Assembly: GCA_937136425.1 (NCBI GenBank)
Contig: CAKZON010000069.1
Location: forward strand, 62,001 to 126,000
Direction of reading: 5' to 3'
Source: an uncultured Crocinitomix sp.
GTDB taxonomy: Bacteria; Bacteroidota; Bacteroidia; Flavobacteriales_D; Crocinitomicaceae
DNA: 64,000 bases
Shown here: positions 7,743-17,668 of the stretch, one piece after another
Layout of the letters: every line of letters begins with the position of its first letter
Position numbering within the stretch: the stretch's first letter is position 1
Translations under genes and position numbers: made by a program
Notes under the pieces: model-generated
What the model saw: only the letters and a program-made list of their open reading frames with translations
What the model was told of the DNA's origin: nothing
Databases searched by the model: none

Positions 7743-9179
7743 ATGAAAATTCTACTCACAGGAGCAACTGGTTACATTGGAAAACGATTACTTCCAATAT
7801 TAATTGAAAATGGCCATAATGTTGTTTGCTGTATTCGCGATCTCAACCGATTCAATCCTCCTAAGTCACTTGCAAACAAAATTGAATTGATAAAAGTCGA
7901 TTTACTGAAAGAAGAGACATTAAAAAATATTCCCAAAGACATAGATGCCGCGTATTATCTGGTTCATTCCATGTCTAACAATTCAAATTATTATTCACTG
8001 GAAGAAAAATCAGCAATAAATTTTAGGGAAACTATTACTCAAACGAAAGCAAAACATGTAATTTATCTAGGTGGAATTGTCAACGAGAACAAACTTTCAA
8101 AACACTTAGATTCTAGAAAAAATGTGGAACTTGAACTACAAAAAGGGGCTTATAATTTTACAAGTTTAAGAGCAGGAATAATAATTGGTTCTGGCAGCGC
8201 ATCTTTTGAAATCATTCGTGATCTTGTAGAAAAATTACCCTTTATGATTACCCCAAAATGGTTAAACACAAAATGTCAACCTATTGGTGTAAGGGATGTA
8301 ATTACCTTTCTTTCCAGATCCTTATTAAACGAAAAAACATACAATAAAAATTTCGATATCGGAGGGCCTGACGTGCTCACGTACAAAGAAATGCTCTTAC
8401 AGTTTGCAAAAGTCAGGAAGTTAAAACGACACATAATAACCGTTCCAATTATGACGCCTAGGATATCCTCATATTGGTTATATTTTGTCACTTCAACATC
8501 CTACAAACTAGCAGTTTCTTTAGTTAATAGTATGAAGATTGAGGTCATTTGTCAAAATACAGAACTAAATGGCATTTTAGATGTTCAACCCTTATCATAC
8601 GAGAAATCGTTAAGGCTGGCCTTTCAAAAAGTGAAAAATAATACGATTATTTCAAGTTGGAAGGATGCTTATGCAAGCAGCGATCTTAAGATTAACACCT
8701 CTGACTTTATAGAAGTTCCTACTTTCGGATGTTTTAAAGATGTCAGAACAAAAAAAGTAATTGATCGTGAAAAGACCATTGGAAAAGTTTGGAAAATCGG
8801 TGGTAAAAATGGGTGGTACTACGGCAATAGGTTATGGAAATTTAGAGGATTTTTGGATAAGCTAGTAGGTGGTGTAGGATTGCGACGAGGAAGAACCTCA
8901 CAAGACACCATTAATACAGGCGATTCTCTTGACTTTTGGCGAGTACTATATGCCAATAAAAATGAAGGTCGTTTGCTCCTTTTTGCAGAAATGAAGCTTC
9001 CAGGAGAAGCATGGCTAGAGTTTAAAGTTATGGAGAACGAGATAATCCAAACTGCCACTTTTCGCCCGCTTGGGATTGGTGGTCGATTATATTGGTATTC
9101 CGTACTTCCATTTCATGGTTTCATTTTTAAAGGAATGATAAAAAGAATAAGTGAAACAGAGCTATTAAAAGAACAGTAA
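7743..9179 (+). CDS. SDR-family NAD(P)-binding protein with DUF2867 domain
   Basis: A 478-residue protein. The N-terminal Rossmann fold has the atypical-SDR glycine motif GATGYIGKRL (residues 7-16) and an AAYYLVHSM segment. From about residue 315 the DUF2867 domain follows, with KVWKIGGKNGWYYGNRLWKFRG, LRRGR and a terminal YWYSVLPFHGFIFKGM. This two-domain architecture is common in Bacteroidota and Proteobacteria; the substrate is unknown. It lies 8 bp after the Ni-SOD gene and is probably cotranscribed. Confidence 0.9.
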   Translation: MKILLTGATGYIGKRLLPILIENGHNVVCCIRDLNRFNPPKSLANKIELIKVDLLKEETLKNIPKDIDAAYYLVHSMSNNSNYYSLEEKSAINFRETITQTKAKHVIYLGGIVNENKLSKHLDSRKNVELELQKGAYNFTSLRAGIIIGSGSASFEIIRDLVEKLPFMITPKWLNTKCQPIGVRDVITFLSRSLLNEKTYNKNFDIGGPDVLTYKEMLLQFAKVRKLKRHIITVPIMTPRISSYWLYFVTSTSYKLAVSLVNSMKIEVICQNTELNGILDVQPLSYEKSLRLAFQKVKNNTIISSWKDAYASSDLKINTSDFIEVPTFGCFKDVRTKKVIDREKTIGKVWKIGGKNGWYYGNRLWKFRGFLDKLVGGVGLRRGRTSQDTINTGDSLDFWRVLYANKNEGRLLLFAEMKLPGEAWLEFKVMENEIIQTATFRPLGIGGRLYWYSVLPFHGFIFKGMIKRISETELLKEQ

Positions 9180-9273
9180 TGTTACCAAATATCAAAATGA
9201 GAAACTTGCATTAAAAATTGAAATTATTATCAGTATTTTCGTAAAACAAATTCTCTAAAAAAGGATACCTATC

Positions 9274-11400
9274 ATTACTGAAAATCTAAAATACATTTTT
9301 TATAAAGCTAGTTTTCTACTCTTTCTGTTTGTCACTAATTCACCCAGTTTTAGCGCAAATAATGACACTTTGAAACTAGATGTTTCAAACCATATAGTAA
9401 CACCCAAACACTATATTGCTCATAAAATTGATCAAACTGTATCTATTGATGGTTTGGATAACGAAAATGTATGGAAAAACACTCCTTTTTCCAGTTCATT
9501 TATTGATATTGAAGGGGTTATAAAACCCAAATTCAATACCCAATTTAAAATGATGTGGGATAATGAATACCTCTATATTTTTGCACAATTAGAAGAGCCG
9601 CATGTATGGGGAAATTTAAGACAAAGGGATACCGTTATTTTTTTCAATAATGATTTTGAAATATTTATTGACCCTTCTGGTGACGGCAGAAGATATGGAG
9701 AAATTGAACTAAATGCTCTAAACACAGTTTGGGATTTATTTCTAGATAAACCATATAGAGTTGGAGGATCTGCCAATAATTTTTGGAATTTACCCCATTT
9801 ACTAACTGCCGTGCACATTGATGGAACCTTGAATGAACCAAATGACGTTGACCGGTCTTGGTCTATAGAAATGGCGATTCCATTAAAAGCCCTTATTGAG
9901 CTAAAAAACAAACCAAAAACACTACCCAAAGAAGGAGAACAATGGCGCATTAATTTTTCTCGTGTGCAATGGGATCATGATTTAAAGAATGGTGTTTATA
10001 AACGCAAAAAAATAAACGGAACCATTCAAAAGGAATATAATTGGGTATGGTCAAATCAAACTCGAATTAATATGCATGCTCCTGAAAAATGGGGGTACGT
10101 GCAATTTACACATCAAGGTTTTGGTAAAAAAATTCCTTTTATTCCAGTTGTTGACGAAAAAGTTAAACAAGTAACTTATGAGCTTTTTATGAATGGTAAA
10201 TATGGCACTTTAGCAAAGCAGAATATTCCAACCTATGGCTCACAAATTATTCGTGTTGACTATGGCGCCTCAAACCCATTATATGCAACGTATTATAAAA
10301 CACAATTAGGTTTTGAAATTAACGTAACCAGCCCTGAAACGGACAAAGTTTATCTTATTGATCAAAACGGTGTATTGCGAGAAGTTAAATCCGCACCAAA
10401 AGAAAAACCATTCGCTTTTTCCACTTGGGCGCATGGCGCAGAAGTAATGGATGTGGATGAGTGGAGAGAAAAATTATTGAGTTATCAGCAACTTGGAATA
10501 ACAGAGGTATTAGTGGGAGGAAGTCCTGACTTTTTAGCAGATCTGGTACAATTAGCAAAACAATATGACATTAAAATCCATGCGTGGATGTGGACATTAA
10601 ATCGCCCAAATGACACCACCGCCAACAAACATCCAGAATGGTATGCTGTAAACAGAGCAGGAAAAAATTCATTGGAATATCGTGCTTATGTTGACTATTA
10701 CCAATGGTTAAGCCCTTTTCATCCAGAAGCGCGTGAATATATTAAAGACAATGTTAAAAAACTCACCGCCATTGAAGGTTTGGCATCTATTCATTTAGAT
10801 TACGTGCGTTATGTTGACGTAATTTTAGGTGCCGATTTACAACCAAAATACAACCTTGTTCAGGATAAAGAAATGCCTGAATATGACTATGGCTATCATC
10901 CCATTGCTCGTGATGGTTTTAAAGCTATTTTTGGTTATGATCCGCAAGATCTAGAGCATCCTGAATTGAGCACAGAATGGCGACAATATAGATTGAATGC
11001 CATTACTACTTTAGTGAATGAAATTGTAGCAATTGCCCACAACAAAAATCAAAAGGTTACGGCTGCAGTATTTCCTTTTCCTGAAATGTCTCGACAAATG
11101 GTGCGCCAGGCTTGGAATGATTGGAATTTGGATGCTGCCTACCCAATGCTTTATCAAAACTTTTACCAAGAAAATATCAATTGGATTGGCTTTGCAACGG
11201 AGCAAGGCGTAAATTCTGTCGATTTTCCAATTTACGCTGGTTTGTATAGTCCAGCATTACAAAGCGCAGAAGATTTTGAAAAAGCAATTCGATTAGCTAA
11301 AGAAAATGGAGCCAGTGGTTTTTCAATTTTCACTGCGGACAACCTCAATGCTGATCAAAAAGCGGTTTTGATAAAACTTAAGTCAGAATTATTGAACTAA
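9274..11400 (+). CDS. Secreted glycosidase: CBM9-like plus GHL10 (GH10-like) domain
   Basis: From TTG 9370 the product lacks a signal peptide, but the same frame stays open upstream to 9259 and encodes ITENLKYIFYKASFLLFLF followed by VTNSPSFSA, a clear signal peptide. There is no ATG, GTG or TTG before it, so translation probably starts at ATT 9274, giving 708 residues. Residues about 45-280 form a CBM9/DOMON-like sandwich (VSIDGLDNENVWKN, DFEIFIDPSGDG). Residues about 375-705 form a TIM-barrel hydrolase of the GHL10 type with IKIHAWMWTLNRP, IHLDYVRY and DAAYPMLYQNF. The likely role is periplasmic or surface polysaccharide hydrolysis; the sugar is unknown. Confidence 0.8.
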   Translation: MTENLKYIFYKASFLLFLFVTNSPSFSANNDTLKLDVSNHIVTPKHYIAHKIDQTVSIDGLDNENVWKNTPFSSSFIDIEGVIKPKFNTQFKMMWDNEYLYIFAQLEEPHVWGNLRQRDTVIFFNNDFEIFIDPSGDGRRYGEIELNALNTVWDLFLDKPYRVGGSANNFWNLPHLLTAVHIDGTLNEPNDVDRSWSIEMAIPLKALIELKNKPKTLPKEGEQWRINFSRVQWDHDLKNGVYKRKKINGTIQKEYNWVWSNQTRINMHAPEKWGYVQFTHQGFGKKIPFIPVVDEKVKQVTYELFMNGKYGTLAKQNIPTYGSQIIRVDYGASNPLYATYYKTQLGFEINVTSPETDKVYLIDQNGVLREVKSAPKEKPFAFSTWAHGAEVMDVDEWREKLLSYQQLGITEVLVGGSPDFLADLVQLAKQYDIKIHAWMWTLNRPNDTTANKHPEWYAVNRAGKNSLEYRAYVDYYQWLSPFHPEAREYIKDNVKKLTAIEGLASIHLDYVRYVDVILGADLQPKYNLVQDKEMPEYDYGYHPIARDGFKAIFGYDPQDLEHPELSTEWRQYRLNAITTLVNEIVAIAHNKNQKVTAAVFPFPEMSRQMVRQAWNDWNLDAAYPMLYQNFYQENINWIGFATEQGVNSVDFPIYAGLYSPALQSAEDFEKAIRLAKENGASGFSIFTADNLNADQKAVLIKLKSELLN

Positions 11401-11495
11401 AGACGTTTATCGTCCTACTTTCAATTGCATAATCTCTCTTTACATACTCTAAAATGACCTATGTCATGATTTCTCTATGAGATTTCGTTAAATTT

Positions 11496-12536
11496 ATGCC
11501 AGCAAAACATTCACATATGGAATTATCAGAAGCAACACTCAATAAAATAAAAATCTTAAAAGAGAAATATGCCTCAATAGGGCAAGATTTAGACTCTTAT
11601 TTAGATGGATTAATTTATGCAAACCCATTAACCTATTGGGATTATATTGAAGTGGATGCTTTGCTAAGTCTTCAAAAACCAAAAACTGACTTTCCAGACG
11701 AAAAAATCTTTATTGTTTATCATCAAATCACTGAATTATATTTTTCATTGATTTCGCATGAAATAGAGCAAATCTGTAAAAACGGTAAAAATGTTTCAGA
11801 TATAGGTGAAGATTTAGGTTGGTTTGAAACCTTAGATGCTTCATTTTTAGTGGCGCGTTTAAAAAGGGTGAACAAGTATTTTGAAGCACTTACCAATTCA
11901 TTTGATATTATGCGTTTTGGAATGGAGCGCGAGCAATTTACCAAGTTTAGAATGTCTCTCTTATCTGCAAGTGGATTTCAGGCGGCAAGTTACCGTTATA
12001 TTGAAATTGCAAGTACAGATTTAAAGTACTTGGTGCATGAAACCAAACGAGCAGACTTAATGGATTCTGACATTCATGAGCAATTAGATAATATTTACTG
12101 GAGAAGAGGTGCCGTGGTTGAAGCGACAGGGGCTAAAACCCTAACATTGGCAGATTTTGAAGCAAAGTATTTAGATAAATTTCATGATTTTGCAGATGAA
12201 TACCAACCCATGAATATTTGGAAAAAATTCAAAGCACTTTCTGCAGAAGATCAAGCAAGACCAGATTTGATTAAAGAAATGCGCGAATTAGACGTTAATG
12301 TCAATATCAATTGGCCATTGGTTCACTTTAGAACTGCTGCACATTATTTAGCACAAAAAGGAGGTGAATCGAAAGGTACTGGAGGAACAAACTGGCAAAA
12401 TTACTTACCGCCGCACTTCCAAAAACGTGTTTTCTATCCTGAATTATGGTCTGAGCAAGAACTAAATGAATGGGGAAAAGCATGGGTAGATGAAGTATTT
12501 GCTGACCACCTCAACACGGAAACACAAATTCCTTAA
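11496..12536 (+). CDS. kynA: Tryptophan 2,3-dioxygenase
   Basis: A heme enzyme of 346 residues opening the indole ring of tryptophan to N-formylkynurenine, the first step of the kynurenine pathway. Family motifs are clear: LTYWDYIEVDALLSLQ, YHQITELYFSLI, FRMSLLSASGFQAASYRYIE, then the heme-side WPLVHFRTAAHYL with its histidine, and KGTGGTNWQNYL. ATG 11496 is used; a second ATG at 11517 is possible because a TAAATTTA -7-like box overlaps the first. No other kynurenine genes lie nearby. It overlaps the convergent next gene by 4 bp. Confidence 0.92.
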   Translation: MPAKHSHMELSEATLNKIKILKEKYASIGQDLDSYLDGLIYANPLTYWDYIEVDALLSLQKPKTDFPDEKIFIVYHQITELYFSLISHEIEQICKNGKNVSDIGEDLGWFETLDASFLVARLKRVNKYFEALTNSFDIMRFGMEREQFTKFRMSLLSASGFQAASYRYIEIASTDLKYLVHETKRADLMDSDIHEQLDNIYWRRGAVVEATGAKTLTLADFEAKYLDKFHDFADEYQPMNIWKKFKALSAEDQARPDLIKEMRELDVNVNINWPLVHFRTAAHYLAQKGGESKGTGGTNWQNYLPPHFQKRVFYPELWSEQELNEWGKAWVDEVFADHLNTETQIP

Positions 12537-13699
12537 TTACCTAAAGCCTCTTGAATTTCTGCGCCTCTGGCAATAAGAAAATCATAGTCATACTGGTAAT
12601 CATACTCTTTTTGAATTTCAACTTCTAATAATTGCAGTTGAGAACGGTGCCTTTCCATAAAAGATTTGATATAGTTTTCATCTGTAATTCTGTTTAACGC
12701 TTTATAGTATGCTTCGCTAATCGCTTCATTTTTTAATGCACTATAAATAATCATTTTAGTCTCAAAAGGATCAAGCTGTGTAGTATAAACCTTTTTCCCT
12801 AAATAGGGTTTACCCCATTCTAAAGTTGGATATGCATCATACCCTACAGGTTCCATTTTTCTTGTTTCAAAATTATAGTAAAACCGAATATTAATCCATC
12901 CCATAGCATGATACGCCGTTGTTAAATCGCACAACGCATAATACAAACCTGTTTGACCGGCATCAAAATCATTGTATACAGAATCAATTCTATATTGATA
13001 GTCTTTGATAATTTGTTCGGCTTTTTTCACTTCTTTTTTATACGATTTATCCTTTTTAGCATCTCCGTAAACCTTAATTTTTGCCTCTTTAATTAAACCA
13101 TCCGTATTAGTACCTTCACCTGCGCTAAAAAATGAATCATCACTAAATTTTAATAATACACCGTTAGGTTTATTTTGGTTAGTTATCATTCTAGTGGTTA
13201 AATGCTCCTCTAAGCAATAGATACCCCAAGAATCTCCATTTACAAAAACCTCTATAAATCGAAACTCATTGCTAAGGACACCCTCTTCTTTTAAAATTTG
13301 ATGATAAACATAGCTATTCAAAAAACCTCTAGATTCAGGGTTTTGAACACTAAAAACTTGCAAACCGTCTTGCAATGGATTGTCTAACTTAATTCTGAAA
13401 GACCATTTATCTTCTTTCAAGTGATCTAAAAAATCACCTTTTAACCTGAGTTTTCCATTGAATGAATCGCCGTTATAATTAAAATCCGCAGGCACAAAAT
13501 CATCAGGGCTCCTTTCCAATCGACCAATTTCAAAGGCTTTTTCTCTAAATTCTTCTAAGAATGCGTATTCATTTTCAGCAATATTAATTTGTAATTTATC
13601 CAAATCAAATTCAGGCGAACGGGTGAAAAAATATGCGGCAATTAACAGTCCTAATAGAACGGCTATACTTATTCCAATAACTTTCCCTTTTTTGGTCAT
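12533..13699 (-). CDS. CotH-like kinase family protein, membrane anchored
   Basis: A 388-residue protein with one N-terminal membrane helix (residues about 7-26) and a CotH-type domain. Family features are LRLKGDFLDHLKEDKWSFRIKL, then NPESRGFLNSYVYHQILKEEG, a VFVNGDSWGIYCLEEHL segment and the late GYDAYPTLEW. CotH proteins are atypical kinases that phosphorylate spore or surface proteins; the target here is unknown. The domain should face the periplasm. It is convergent with the dioxygenase gene. Confidence 0.85.
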   Translation of the reverse strand: MTKKGKVIGISIAVLLGLLIAAYFFTRSPEFDLDKLQINIAENEYAFLEEFREKAFEIGRLERSPDDFVPADFNYNGDSFNGKLRLKGDFLDHLKEDKWSFRIKLDNPLQDGLQVFSVQNPESRGFLNSYVYHQILKEEGVLSNEFRFIEVFVNGDSWGIYCLEEHLTTRMITNQNKPNGVLLKFSDDSFFSAGEGTNTDGLIKEAKIKVYGDAKKDKSYKKEVKKAEQIIKDYQYRIDSVYNDFDAGQTGLYYALCDLTTAYHAMGWINIRFYYNFETRKMEPVGYDAYPTLEWGKPYLGKKVYTTQLDPFETKMIIYSALKNEAISEAYYKALNRITDENYIKSFMERHRSQLQLLEVEIQKEYDYQYDYDFLIARGAEIQEALGN

Positions 13700-13853
13700 G
13701 ATTCACTAAATTACAATTAACCTTTAAATGATGTTTATTACAAGCAACAAATCATAATGTCTTTCAATATCATTTTTTCGTTACTAACCGGGATGAAGAG
13801 CTAACACTACGCATTTTTTTCTGTATCTTTAACCTGCTATTAATTATTGATTT

Positions 13854-15497
13854 ATGAAAGCCTTACTCCTATTCTCAGTTCTTTTTGCAAGTGTCGGATA
13901 CTCACAGTGTAACGAGCTCTTTTTTTCAGAATATATTGAAGGTTCTTCAAGCAATAAAGCATTTGAAATTTACAATCCAACAGACGACATAATTGACTTG
14001 ACAGATTATGTGGTTTATAGAAATAATAACGGCTCATTGACGCCATCAGACAGTCTATTTCCATTAGGAAGTTTACCGGCTGGAGAAGTCTTTGTGGTTG
14101 GAAATCCTAGTGCCTCTCCTTCTATTATGGAAGAGACGGATACTACGCACACTATGACTTTTTATAATGGAGATGATGCGTTATGGCTTAAAAAAATTAG
14201 CACAAGCGACACCATTGATATTATCGGTGACATAGGTGTTGATCCAGGGTCAGGATGGCCTGTTGGGAGCGGCGCAACAAATAACTTTACTCTGGTTAGG
14301 AATATTTCCATTAATCAAGGACAAACCGACTGGCCTCTTGGCTCTACAGAATGGATGGTTTTTCCAATAGACATGACTGATTCACTCGGCATGCACACCA
14401 TGATCCCTTGTCTAGATTGTGCTACGACTGCATTTATAGAAGACACAGTTTGTAATGAACTTATTTCGCCAAGCGGAGAATACACCTGGACTGAAAGTGG
14501 GACTTATATGGACACTATATTAAACGTGGCAGGTTGCGATAGTATTATAACTGTTGATTTAACGGTTTATAATACATCCGGCACCTTATTAGTTGAAACT
14601 GCTTGTGACGAATATCCTGCTCCAAGTGGAGATGAAGTTTGGACTGAAAGCGGCCTATATATGGACACTATTCCAAACATTTTTGGATGTGATAGCATTA
14701 TTACTGTTAACTTAACTATTGTCTATTCCAACGTTGTGCTTGATGAAGCAACTGTGTGCGACAGCTTAATTTCTCCTAGTGGTACTTATGTCTGGACATC
14801 TAGCGGAACATATAATGATACATTAACTAATATTACTGGTTGCGATAGTGTTGTTATTATGGATTTGACAGTGATTCATTCTTCATCAAGTTCATTAACT
14901 ATTGTTGCTTGTAAAAACTACACATCCCCAAGTGGAAATTTTTGGACTTCAGGAGGAATCTATTCTGACACTATTCCAAATCATTTAGGTTGCGACAGTA
15001 TTATCACCATTGATTTAACCATTTATAATATTGATGTAACCGTAACGCAAGATGCCAATGAACTAATGGCAAATAATACCCTTGTGTTTTACAAATGGCT
15101 AGATTGTGACAATGATTTTGCTGAGATTCCTGGTGAAACCGATCAACTTTTTGTGGCAAGTGAAAATGGTAATTATGCCGTAGAAATTTTTCAAGACGGT
15201 TGCATTGACACCTCTGCATGTTTTGCAGTTACGCAAGTTGGAATTGATGAGCAAGCGCTTGAAAGTAGAGTTGACTTATTTCCTAACCCAAATAACGGCG
15301 ATTTTGTTCTTCAATTTACTGACCCTATATCTGGTTTAGTAAATGTTAGAAATGTTGCTGGACAAATAATCGCAGTCCAACGTTTTCAATATACGGCAAC
15401 AATTCCTTTAAAAATTGAAACAGGAGCGGGCCTTTATTTTGTAGAAATAATAACTACAGAGCAAGAATCAGCCATCATAAAAGTTGTTGTGCAATAA
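13854..15497 (+). CDS. T9SS cargo with lamin-tail-like domain and four repeats
   Basis: A 547-residue exported protein: signal peptide to about residue 18, then a lamin-tail-like domain at 20-190 (NELFFSEYIEGSSSNKAFEIYNP). Four repeats of about 46 residues follow at 198-390, each with a Cys, a P-S-G turn, W.S/E-S-G-Y-DT and a G-C-D-S-I/V-I strand. The end (VDLFPNPNNGDFVLQF to GLYFVEI) is a type A T9SS sorting domain. It should be secreted to the cell surface or released; function unknown. The repeats also contain paired cysteines that may form disulfides. Confidence 0.87.
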   Translation: MKALLLFSVLFASVGYSQCNELFFSEYIEGSSSNKAFEIYNPTDDIIDLTDYVVYRNNNGSLTPSDSLFPLGSLPAGEVFVVGNPSASPSIMEETDTTHTMTFYNGDDALWLKKISTSDTIDIIGDIGVDPGSGWPVGSGATNNFTLVRNISINQGQTDWPLGSTEWMVFPIDMTDSLGMHTMIPCLDCATTAFIEDTVCNELISPSGEYTWTESGTYMDTILNVAGCDSIITVDLTVYNTSGTLLVETACDEYPAPSGDEVWTESGLYMDTIPNIFGCDSIITVNLTIVYSNVVLDEATVCDSLISPSGTYVWTSSGTYNDTLTNITGCDSVVIMDLTVIHSSSSSLTIVACKNYTSPSGNFWTSGGIYSDTIPNHLGCDSIITIDLTIYNIDVTVTQDANELMANNTLVFYKWLDCDNDFAEIPGETDQLFVASENGNYAVEIFQDGCIDTSACFAVTQVGIDEQALESRVDLFPNPNNGDFVLQFTDPISGLVNVRNVAGQIIAVQRFQYTATIPLKIETGAGLYFVEIITTEQESAIIKVVVQ

Positions 15498-15689
15498 CAC
15501 CTTGTCAAAATTCATTGTTAAAAAATTGGACAGCTCTTTCAGCGTAAATGAAACAACTTGGCTATAAAAAAGGAGAAGTTGATTAAACCATATTAACTAC
15601 TTCCACAACCATCACAACATCAATTCCTATAATCAAAAATGAACTTATGGAAATTAAGGTTGTACTGCATCAAAACAAAAAAGAAAACA

Positions 15690-17654
15690 ATGAAGCAGTT
15701 ATTGATCGCATTATTCCTACTCACTAGTTTACAATTATTCGCATACGACACTCGAAAAGCAAAATCATCAGTTGAAGAAGTAACCGTATTTTTAAGCGGT
15801 GCTCAAATTACCCGCACGGGTTCGGTATCTGTTCCAAAAGGTGCGTCTGAAATCATTTTTACCGGAATTTCTCCGCTCTTAAAAAGAGAAAGCCTACAAG
15901 CCGGAACAAAATCTAATATCACCATTCTCTCTGTTCATTATGAAACTAAATTGACTGAGAAAAAACAAGATTTAAAAGAATTAAAGACTTTTGAAAATAA
16001 ACGTAATGAATTGACAAAAAAACTTAACCGATACAACGTTTCTATGGAGGTTATTCGTGTGCAAGAAAACATGATTCAAAATTTGAGTCAGATTCAAACA
16101 CAGAAAAAAGACTTTAAAGTTTCAGATGTAGTAGAAGCCAAGGAAATTATTGACGCCAATTTGGAATCTATAAAAATGCGCCGTATTGAACTACAAGAAA
16201 AAATAAACACACTTAATGCCACATTAAATGAACTGAATCAAAAAATTCAAGCTTTTGGAGTTGTTTATTCAAGCATTGAACCGCGCGTTGTGGTTAAAAT
16301 AAAATCTGAAAGAGAGCAAAAAGTAAAAATGAAAATTAGCTATTTTACGCCAAATGCGCGCTGGTACCCGTCCTATAACTTACGAGTAAAGGATGTTAAA
16401 AGCCCAATTACAATTGATTATCAAGCCAATATTTCGCAACAAACTGGTGAAGATTGGAAAAATGCCAAACTCACCCTTTCTACCAATGATCCAAATTTAA
16501 GTGGACAAAAACCTGTTTTAAAACCGTGGTATTTGGTATTAAACCAATATAACGGACGTAAAAACAATAATAATCAAAGCAGATATACACCGAATAGCTT
16601 TCCTCGTGTTACAGGGCGCGTGACTAATCAATATGGTGAACCTTTGCGTTATGCAAATATTATGGCTATTGGAACAACGGTTGGAACTATTACTGATGGA
16701 GACGGGCATTACGCCATGAATATTCCAACAGGAGTCAATCAATTGCAAGTAAATTATATTGGTTATAACCCTGTTACATTTTTTGTTGCAGCTGCAGAGC
16801 ACAATATTGTAATGCAAGAAAAACAAATGACCTTAGAGGAGGTTACAGTTTTAGATGACATGGAGTATTATGATGAAATTTCGGAAGAAGCACCTACCAT
16901 CAACAATGTTGATATCGCATATACAATGTCAGCTACAGAATCGGTTACGTTGTCGCAATATCAAGAAAAAAAGGCAGACATACCAGCTATAAAGCGCGTA
17001 GTAAGTAGTATAACCCATTCCGTACAAGTTCAACAGGTTGAAAATGTTGTTTCGGCAGAATTTAAAATTGACGAGCGTTACACAATTAATTCAGACAACA
17101 AACAATACACAGTTCAAATTAATGAAATTGATCACAAGGCACATTATCAATATTATTGCGCTCCCAAATTAGATGCTGATGTGTTTTTAACCGCACAATT
17201 AATAGATTGGGAATCATTGAATTTATTAGAAGGGCAAGCCAGCATTTTCTTTGAAGGGACATATGTTGGCACCAGTTTATTAGATGCCAAATTCGTAGGC
17301 GACACTTTAGACATTTCTTTAGGAAGAGACAAGCGCGTTGTGGTAAAACGCGAGAAAGAAAAAGAAATGAGCAAAAAGAAACTAGTAGGCGATAATGAGG
17401 TAAAATCTGTTAAATGGAATATTGAAATTAAGAACCAAAAAAGCCAACAAATCAACCTTATTGTTGAAGATCAATTTCCATTAACGAATGATGCTAAAAT
17501 CAAAATTGATAAAGATGACGTAAACAAAGCAAGAATAGATGAAACTACTGGTTTTATAACCTGGAAAATAAAGTTGGGTGCCAGTAAAATTGAAAAACTA
17601 GCATTTAAATATAAGGTGACTTACCCTAAAGGCAACGAGGTGTATTTGGATTAA
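15690..17654 (+). CDS. DUF4140/DUF4139 protein with inserted carboxypeptidase-regulatory-like domain
   Basis: Starting at ATG 15690 gives a normal signal peptide (MKQLLIALFLLTSLQLFA); the longer frame from 15639 adds 17 unlikely residues. The mature protein of about 636 residues has a DUF4140 head (VEEVTVFLSGAQITRTG), a coiled coil at about 95-190 and a DUF4139 body (ISYFTPNARWYPSYNLRV, TGEDWKNAKLTLSTNDP). At about 305-390 the body is interrupted by a carboxypeptidase-regulatory-like unit (VTGRVTNQYGEPLRYANI, ITDGDGHYAM), as at the start of SusC receptors. The family includes proteins annotated as mucoidy inhibitor MuiA; the role is unknown. Confidence 0.87.
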   Translation: MKQLLIALFLLTSLQLFAYDTRKAKSSVEEVTVFLSGAQITRTGSVSVPKGASEIIFTGISPLLKRESLQAGTKSNITILSVHYETKLTEKKQDLKELKTFENKRNELTKKLNRYNVSMEVIRVQENMIQNLSQIQTQKKDFKVSDVVEAKEIIDANLESIKMRRIELQEKINTLNATLNELNQKIQAFGVVYSSIEPRVVVKIKSEREQKVKMKISYFTPNARWYPSYNLRVKDVKSPITIDYQANISQQTGEDWKNAKLTLSTNDPNLSGQKPVLKPWYLVLNQYNGRKNNNNQSRYTPNSFPRVTGRVTNQYGEPLRYANIMAIGTTVGTITDGDGHYAMNIPTGVNQLQVNYIGYNPVTFFVAAAEHNIVMQEKQMTLEEVTVLDDMEYYDEISEEAPTINNVDIAYTMSATESVTLSQYQEKKADIPAIKRVVSSITHSVQVQQVENVVSAEFKIDERYTINSDNKQYTVQINEIDHKAHYQYYCAPKLDADVFLTAQLIDWESLNLLEGQASIFFEGTYVGTSLLDAKFVGDTLDISLGRDKRVVVKREKEKEMSKKKLVGDNEVKSVKWNIEIKNQKSQQINLIVEDQFPLTNDAKIKIDKDDVNKARIDETTGFITWKIKLGASKIEKLAFKYKVTYPKGNEVYLD

Positions 17655-17668
17655 CAGATTTAAAGGTG

